A stretch of 64,000 nt of DNA from assembly GCF_014653155.1 (NCBI RefSeq), contig NZ_BNAF01000011.1, positions 62,001 through 126,000 on the forward strand, written 5' to 3'. Both the position numbers and the translations under genes were made by a program. The notes under the pieces were generated by a model. That model was not told the DNA's origin. It ran no database searches and was given only the letters and a program-made list of their open reading frames with translations. Below are positions 58,526 to 64,000 of this stretch, piece by piece. Positions within the stretch are counted from its first letter, which is position 1. Each line of letters begins with the position of its first letter. Source of the stretch: Sphingobacterium griseoflavum (GTDB lineage Bacteria > Bacteroidota > Bacteroidia > Sphingobacteriales > Sphingobacteriaceae).

Positions 58526-61500
58526 ATGAATAAGAAAATTTATGGTGTAGGTATAGCATTGAGTTTAATGAGCTCGGTTTCGTTTGGACAGCAAACAGCT
58601 TGGCAACAGATTAACAATGCGTACAAGTCTGGAATGGAGTTGTTTGAACGAGGGAAGTATAGCTCGGCCGCTAAACAGTTTGATCGAGTGGAAGATATTC
58701 GCACGAAGTCTACGCTTCAATTGGATGAAACGGAAGAACTTACCTTGATCAAGGAAAATGTGCGGTTTTACCAGGCTATTTGTGCATTGGAGTTGGGCGA
58801 TTCGGATGCCGAATCTCGCTTTTTGAAATACATTAAGGATTATCCAGCAAGTGCCAATTCCAAAGCGGCATATTTCCAGATCGGCAAGTCGTATTATGCG
58901 AAGAAGGATTATGTGAAAGCCATCGAGTGGTTTCAGAAAATCGATAGCAAGAACTTAGCGGGAACAGAGAACACCGAATACCGTTTCAAGTTAGCTTATG
59001 CTCAGTTTATGACGGATGACTACGCGGCGGCTAAGCCACTTTTCGAGAAGCTTAAGGATGAGCGCGGACAATATCAGGAGGCCTCGATCTATTATTACGC
59101 TTATCTTTCCTATTTAAATGCAGAATATAAAACCGCGCTCAATGAGTTTGAACGTTTAGATGGTTCAAAAACATACGAAAATAGTTATCCTTATTATATT
59201 ACGGCGCTTTACTTTTTGGATAAACGCTATGACGAGGTTTTAGCCTACGCGTTGCCCATCCTGGAACGTACCAAGCAAGAACACGAAACCGAGATCTTCC
59301 GGATTGTGGCAGCTACCTATTTTATTAAAGGTGACCTCCAAAAATCCAAAAGCTATTACGATAAATTCCAGGCGCAGGATCAAGGTAGAACACAAAACAA
59401 CCAAGATAGCTACCAGATCGGCTATATTGCGTATAAATTGGGCGACTACGAAAAAGCCATCAAAGAGCTGGAAAAATTGACGGAGCCTGATGCCTACTAC
59501 CAAAGTGCGATGATCACGCTGGGCGATGCCTTTTTGAAGACCGGAAACAAGCAGAGTGCCCGTAATGCTTTCTTTAGGGCATCTAAGCTCGATTTCGATG
59601 CGCAGCTGAAAGAAGAGGGGTTGTTCAATTATGCGAAGCTGTCTTACGAGCTGGAGTTCCATCAGGTAGCGCTGGAAGCAACACAGGAATATTTAGAGAC
59701 CTACCCGCGATCCGCACGTCTAGAGGAAGCAAAAACATTATTGGCTGAAGTGCTGTTAAGTACCAAAAACTATCGTGCAGCGGTTGATATATTGGAAGGA
59801 ATCAGCAAGCGCGGACGGGAGGCCAACGCGGCCTACCAAAAAGTAACCTATTACCGTGGTCTAGAGTTTTACAACGAACGCGCTTTTGAAAATGCGATTT
59901 CCATGTTCATGCGTTCGGAAGCTAACCGCTACGATGAGGAAATCTATGCGCTCTCGACATATTGGAAAGCAGAAGCGATGTATGAGGTGCGTAAATATGG
60001 TGAAGCGGTAGCCAATTTCAATAAATTTTTACAGCTGCCGGCAGCCCGAAAAACCGATGTCTACAGTTATGCCAACTATGCACTGGCCTATGCGGCTTTC
60101 CGGAATGATCGGTACAACACTGCTGCCAATTACTTTGAGCGGTTTTTGGCTACTGGAGGAAAAGACGGGATTGAAATCAACACCCGCAACGATGCGGTCG
60201 CACGCTTAGCAGATTCTTATTTTGGCATGAAAAACTATGGCCGCGCACTGGAATATTATAACCGATTGATCAATTCAAAAGCGCCAAGTCAGGATTATGC
60301 ATTGTTCCAACGGGGTATCATCCAGGGCTTGCAAGGCGATAATAATGGTAAAATCGCCACACTCAACTCGGTTGTCAAGCAGTTTCCAAAATCCAACTAT
60401 GCGGATGACGTGGCCTTCGAGGTGCCGTATACCTACTTCTTAATGGGGGATTACAATACCGCGATCTCCGGGCTGCAGGCTATGGTTCAGGAGTACCCGC
60501 GAAGCAGCTACGTCCCACGTGCGCTGGTCACGATTGGTTTAGTGCAATACAATAAAGAGGACAACGACGCAGCGTTGGCCACCTTCCAACGTGTCGTCGA
60601 TCAATATGCTACGACTGATGAGGCGAAGCAAGCATTGCTATCCATCGAAAATATCTATTTGGACAAGGGCGACGCAACGGGCTATATCCGCTACGCAACA
60701 AGTACCAATATCGGTGATTTGAGCACCGCCCAGCAGGACGCACACACGTTTAGCGTTGCCAAAACCCTTTTTGACCGCGGAAACTACCAAGGTGCTGTGG
60801 AGGCAATCAATGCGTATTTTGATAAATTTCCGAAACCCATACAAGAGAAGCATGCGCGATTTATTCGTGGGGAAAGCTATGCCCAATTGCAGAAGGACAA
60901 AGAGGCTATACACGATTTTAATATCATCATGAACGATTGGACCAGCGCCTACACGGAGCAGACGCTGGTAAGCGTAGCAAAATTGCACCTACGCAATAAA
61001 GCTTATAATGAGGCTGTTCAGGTATTGCGGAAATTGGAACTTACGTCGGAATACAAGTCGAATTACGGCTTCGCGATCAATAACCTGTTGATGAGCTTTT
61101 TCCATATTGGAGACTATGTCGAAACGCTTAACTATGCCAAGCTGGTCAAGAACTATGAAAAATCTTCCGAGGAGGATATTGCTTTGGCTCATTTATATGC
61201 TGGAAAGGCTTATGCGGAAACAAATCGTGCAGCAGACGCGCTCAAAGAATTTAATCTAGCAGCGTTAAAAAGTAAAACAGTAACCGGAGCCGAAGCACGC
61301 TATCGCGTGGGTGAACAGCAGCTGAAAGCAAAACAATATGATAAGGCCATTGAATCAGCCTTCGACATCTCCAACACCTTTTCTTCCTATGACTATTGGG
61401 TAGCCAAAGGATTTATCATGATGGCGGATGCCTATTTGGGCAAAGGCGACAAATTCCAGGCGAAATCGACACTAGAGAGTGTGATTGAGAATTACGATAA

Positions 61501-61555
61501 CGATAAGGATGATGTGCTAAAAGAGGCGAAGGCTCGTTTAGGTAAATTGAAATAA
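58526..61555 (+). CDS. Large exported TPR-repeat protein
   Basis: 1009 residues. Signal peptide (MNKKIYGVGIALSLMSSVSFGQ, cleavage near 21). The entire mature chain is made of tetratricopeptide-type helical repeats, e.g. SKAAYFQIGKSYYAKKDYVKAIEW, YQIGYIAYKLGDYEKAIKELEK, YGRALEYYNRLINSK, SYVPRALVTIGLVQYNKEDND, so a long solenoid in the periplasm or on the inner face of the outer membrane. No enzyme domain. It is followed after 15 bases by a plugless beta-barrel gene, an association I recall from many Bacteroidota; function unknown. Confidence 0.88.
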   Translation: MNKKIYGVGIALSLMSSVSFGQQTAWQQINNAYKSGMELFERGKYSSAAKQFDRVEDIRTKSTLQLDETEELTLIKENVRFYQAICALELGDSDAESRFLKYIKDYPASANSKAAYFQIGKSYYAKKDYVKAIEWFQKIDSKNLAGTENTEYRFKLAYAQFMTDDYAAAKPLFEKLKDERGQYQEASIYYYAYLSYLNAEYKTALNEFERLDGSKTYENSYPYYITALYFLDKRYDEVLAYALPILERTKQEHETEIFRIVAATYFIKGDLQKSKSYYDKFQAQDQGRTQNNQDSYQIGYIAYKLGDYEKAIKELEKLTEPDAYYQSAMITLGDAFLKTGNKQSARNAFFRASKLDFDAQLKEEGLFNYAKLSYELEFHQVALEATQEYLETYPRSARLEEAKTLLAEVLLSTKNYRAAVDILEGISKRGREANAAYQKVTYYRGLEFYNERAFENAISMFMRSEANRYDEEIYALSTYWKAEAMYEVRKYGEAVANFNKFLQLPAARKTDVYSYANYALAYAAFRNDRYNTAANYFERFLATGGKDGIEINTRNDAVARLADSYFGMKNYGRALEYYNRLINSKAPSQDYALFQRGIIQGLQGDNNGKIATLNSVVKQFPKSNYADDVAFEVPYTYFLMGDYNTAISGLQAMVQEYPRSSYVPRALVTIGLVQYNKEDNDAALATFQRVVDQYATTDEAKQALLSIENIYLDKGDATGYIRYATSTNIGDLSTAQQDAHTFSVAKTLFDRGNYQGAVEAINAYFDKFPKPIQEKHARFIRGESYAQLQKDKEAIHDFNIIMNDWTSAYTEQTLVSVAKLHLRNKAYNEAVQVLRKLELTSEYKSNYGFAINNLLMSFFHIGDYVETLNYAKLVKNYEKSSEEDIALAHLYAGKAYAETNRAADALKEFNLAALKSKTVTGAEARYRVGEQQLKAKQYDKAIESAFDISNTFSSYDYWVAKGFIMMADAYLGKGDKFQAKSTLESVIENYDNDKDDVLKEAKARLGKLK

Positions 61556-61570
61556 CAAGAATAGGATAGC

Positions 61571-63304
61571 ATGATGAAATTGCATAAAACAGTATTTAAG
61601 AATTACGCAGCTGTAGCGTTATTGCTTGGTTTGAGTGTCGAGGGATATGCACAAACGGATCCGCAAAGACCGGTAACCATCGATTCTTTTGATGTCGTAC
61701 GTGACTATAGGCCTATTCTTGCTGACGCAGTAAAAATTCGACGTAGCCCCGATATGACCAATAAGCGCAGCTACATGCCCAAGCTTTCCTATGGTAATAT
61801 CGCCGATAAGAAGTTGGACATTAATACGGGCCTGAAGGAACTTGATGTACAGGAAACACCGTTTTCCCAACTGCAGGACCAGCGCAGTAATTACGTGAAA
61901 TTCGGACTGGGAAACTTCAACACGATTTTAGGTGAGGGTTATTTTTCTTACGATGAATACGAAGACCTCCGGGTAGGCGGTTTTGTGAAACATTTGAGCC
62001 AGAAAGGCAGCTTGGAGGGACAGCGTTTCGCACGGCAGGAGGTGGGCGTGTTTGGTCGGCGTATTTTGCCAATGTTTACCGTAGACGGCACGTTGGGATA
62101 CAATCGTTTCGGTACGAATTTTTACGGTATCCCATTGGCCGACGACCGTGTAACAACCTTGAATCCGACACCCGAGAAGCAGGTATTCAACGATATTTAC
62201 TTTACGGGCGAACTGACCAGCAACTACGATCCCCAGAACGAAGATGCATTTAGTTACTCCGCGAAACTTGACGCTTATTCTTTTAGCGACCGTTTTGATG
62301 CGAAGGAGACGTCGTTCGCAGTTTCAGCTTATTTCAATAAGCGTGTGCGCACATTTAACATCGGTGCGAATTTGAGTGTCGATGTAAACAATGTGGACGG
62401 AACACCGAATAGCGGCGTGGCCGGAAAAACGAACAACTCGTTAGCCACGTTGAATCCCTATATTCGCTTTAAGGGCGATAATTACGCCATCACCTTGGGT
62501 GCTAATTTTGTACCGGAATTTGGTGACAGTAGCAGCTTCAACATATTTCCTTCCGCAGAGCTTGATTTTGCCTTGGCGCCAGAATACTTCCATATTTTCG
62601 GTGGGGTAAACGGTGGTGTCAAAAAAGCCTCTTATCGCGATTTCGCACGGCAGAATCCGTTCATTGGGCCTAATCTGGGCATACAGAATATGGTAGAACG
62701 CTTAAATTTCTTTGGCGGTATCAAGGGAAATGCTGGCGCTACCTTTGGCTATAAGGTAAAGGCTATCTACCGTCAACTAGAGGGGCTACCTTTGTTTGTG
62801 AACAATATGGAAACACCGTTTCAGTTTGATCTGGTGTACGATGGTAACGGAGATAAAGCTGTTCGACACGTGGGCTTGGAGGGTGAACTGAATGTGCGTT
62901 TGTCCAAATTGGTTAACCTTGGCGGCCGTTTAAATATCGATCAATACACCGCTGCTCAGCAAGATGAAGTATGGCATACACCTAAAATGCGCCTAACGGC
63001 GAATGCTAGGTTTAATGTCTCCGAGAAATTATACATTGATGCGGAGGCCTTGTTTCATGGCGTATCGTATGCGAGGGCATATGCCTACGATGGAGATACT
63101 GGCGCAGTGATTCCTTCGGTTCCGTATGAACGTAGAGAAGTGCCTTCTTTTTTTGATCTGAGTGCTGGCGCTGAGTATAAAGCTACCAAACAATTGGGCT
63201 TGTTCGTCAAAGCCAATAACCTTTTTAATGTGGAGTACCAAACGTACTTGTACTACCCCAAATTAGGTTTTAACATACTCGGGGGCTTAAATTTTTCGTT
63301 TTAA
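61571..63304 (+). CDS. TonB-receptor-like outer-membrane beta-barrel without plug
   Basis: 577 residues. Signal peptide (to about residue 27, GYAQ), then a short conserved linker VTIDSFDVVRDYRPILADAVKIRRSPD, then about 480 residues of alternating beta strands ending FNILGGLNFSF with the C-terminal aromatic needed for barrel assembly; KANNLFNVEYQTYLYYP is typical of the last strands of TonB-dependent receptors. No plug domain and no TonB box are evident, and it is shorter than true receptors. ATG 61574 is an alternative start. Paired with the TPR gene. Confidence 0.85.
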   Translation: MMKLHKTVFKNYAAVALLLGLSVEGYAQTDPQRPVTIDSFDVVRDYRPILADAVKIRRSPDMTNKRSYMPKLSYGNIADKKLDINTGLKELDVQETPFSQLQDQRSNYVKFGLGNFNTILGEGYFSYDEYEDLRVGGFVKHLSQKGSLEGQRFARQEVGVFGRRILPMFTVDGTLGYNRFGTNFYGIPLADDRVTTLNPTPEKQVFNDIYFTGELTSNYDPQNEDAFSYSAKLDAYSFSDRFDAKETSFAVSAYFNKRVRTFNIGANLSVDVNNVDGTPNSGVAGKTNNSLATLNPYIRFKGDNYAITLGANFVPEFGDSSSFNIFPSAELDFALAPEYFHIFGGVNGGVKKASYRDFARQNPFIGPNLGIQNMVERLNFFGGIKGNAGATFGYKVKAIYRQLEGLPLFVNNMETPFQFDLVYDGNGDKAVRHVGLEGELNVRLSKLVNLGGRLNIDQYTAAQQDEVWHTPKMRLTANARFNVSEKLYIDAEALFHGVSYARAYAYDGDTGAVIPSVPYERREVPSFFDLSAGAEYKATKQLGLFVKANNLFNVEYQTYLYYPKLGFNILGGLNFSF

Positions 63305-63344
63305 GCGCAGAAGATTATAACTTTGCAATTAAGCATTACATAGG

Positions 63345-64000
63345 ATGAATTTAGGAAAAAACGTATATAATCTGTTAAAAAGACAACCCGAGGTTTATAT
63401 CAAAGGCTTGGGTGCCTTCAAGCGGAACCATACGCCAGCAACGTATGACGAAAAGCGACAGGTCTATCTTCCTCCTATCAGCTATATTGATTTTGACCAG
63501 ACGAGCCTGCGGGGGGCGGATTTTATCGCTTATGTCGCGCAACTACAGGCTATCGATAGGCGCGAGGCTGAAGTGCAAGTTGCTGATGTTGTACAAACCT
63601 TGCTGCGGGAGATTCGTGAGGAGGGGCAAGCGAAGTTGGATGATTTGGGGTTTTTAGTAAGTTATGGTGAGGGCTACGTATTTAAAGCATTAGATCTTTC
63701 CGGATTTAACTACGAGCCTATTGATGCAGCTATAGCGCCGCCGGTTGAGGTCCCACCCACTGTCGCGGCTGCAGAAACGCCTGGTCAGGCCTATTCCGAA
63801 GGAGATAAGCCAGCGTTAACACAGGAAGATGTACCAACAGAACAACCCGTTTCAGCGGAAATCTTGGAGCCATTTTTCGAGAACGGCAACTTGGGGAATC
63901 AGCAGGCTAAAAGTAATGCCATATGGTATATCTTGATTGCTCTACTAGCTTTAGCGACTATCGCCGCTTTATATTACTTCAATAAGCGGTCAAGCAGCGT
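63345..64000 (+). CDS. CCDC81-type HU-domain membrane protein, 3' end outside window
   Basis: The frame is open from ATG 63345 to the window end (218 codons). The N-terminal ~65 residues (NLGKNVYNLLKRQPEVYIKGLGAF, then YLPPISYIDFDQT) match the bacterial CCDC81-like HU domain 1, followed by a second HU-like part (EVQVADVVQTLLREIREEGQAKLDDLGFLV, split across blocks). Then comes an acidic/proline-rich linker and a transmembrane helix (about 196-211, WYILIALLALATIAAL). Homologues usually end in a SPOR peptidoglycan-binding domain; that part would lie beyond the window. Begins 40 bases after the barrel gene. Confidence 0.8.
   Translation, partial: MNLGKNVYNLLKRQPEVYIKGLGAFKRNHTPATYDEKRQVYLPPISYIDFDQTSLRGADFIAYVAQLQAIDRREAEVQVADVVQTLLREIREEGQAKLDDLGFLVSYGEGYVFKALDLSGFNYEPIDAAIAPPVEVPPTVAAAETPGQAYSEGDKPALTQEDVPTEQPVSAEILEPFFENGNLGNQQAKSNAIWYILIALLALATIAALYYFNKRSSS

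Noticed and set aside
61571..63304. True TonB-dependent siderophore or SusC receptor
   Set aside because: No plug domain, no TonB box and too short.
1..64000. CRISPR array, prophage or rRNA operon
   Set aside because: No regular spaced repeats, phage structural genes or rRNA-like sequence were seen on reading both strands.

Overview
The window reads as chromosomal DNA of a Bacteroidota bacterium, most likely of the family Sphingobacteriaceae (genus not resolved). The evidence is the gene content and order (tRNA-Gln/prs/rplY/pth, nuoH-N, DUF4254, DUF2723, BlaI/M56 with SusC-like plug modules, CCDC81-type HU gene). It is also supported by repeated TAnnTTTG promoter boxes, which are the phylum's -7 element, and by the scarcity of clear Shine-Dalgarno sequences. 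I see no insertion sequence, prophage, CRISPR array or rRNA operon. The longest stretches without a gene are just under 300 bases (32881-33167, 47704-47985 and 53275-53544), and they hold promoters or an operator.

Region by region. 1-9 kb: tRNA maturation (cca, cut by the window start, and miaA) with a pRiA4b ORF-3-like gene between them. ilvE follows, then a recJ-lptB-GH3 operon on the minus strand and a metallo-beta-lactamase-fold hydrolase. 9-16 kb: YceI, a KhtT/KhtU-type cation:proton antiporter pair, an omega-amidase-type nitrilase, a short-chain prenyl diphosphate synthase, a GT4 glycosyltransferase coupled to a DUF59 protein, and a MarR regulator. 16-27 kb: an FMN-binding glutamate-synthase-like protein, the cytochrome c maturation genes ccmE and ccmF with a DUF2520 dehydrogenase-like gene, a dicarboxylate/amino-acid symporter, mnmD, slyD, a DUF255 thioredoxin-domain protein and a SixA-like phosphatase.

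27-37.6 kb: a glycosyltransferase cluster (four GT2, two GT4, GT9, GT32, GT90-like and one unassigned transferase-like protein, plus DUF4254) on both strands. It has no flippase or polymerase, which fits lipooligosaccharide/LPS core synthesis better than a capsule. 37.7-45.3 kb: nuoHIJKLMN, the membrane arm of complex I only; nuoA-G are not here. Several of these genes have non-ATG starts.

45.5-64 kb: a tandem-META lipoprotein, citrate synthase, a BlaI repressor with a perfect palindromic operator, and an M56 peptidase carrying SusC-like plug modules. Next come pth, rplY, prs, two identical tRNA-Gln genes and a DUF2723 GT-C-like membrane protein. pyrR-pyrB has a terminator/competing-hairpin structure between the genes. 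The window ends with a large TPR protein, a plugless TonB-receptor-like barrel and a CCDC81-type HU-domain membrane protein cut by the window end. Most units are plain housekeeping; the most novel elements are the M56/SusC-plug protein, the TPR/barrel/HU trio and the pyr leader.
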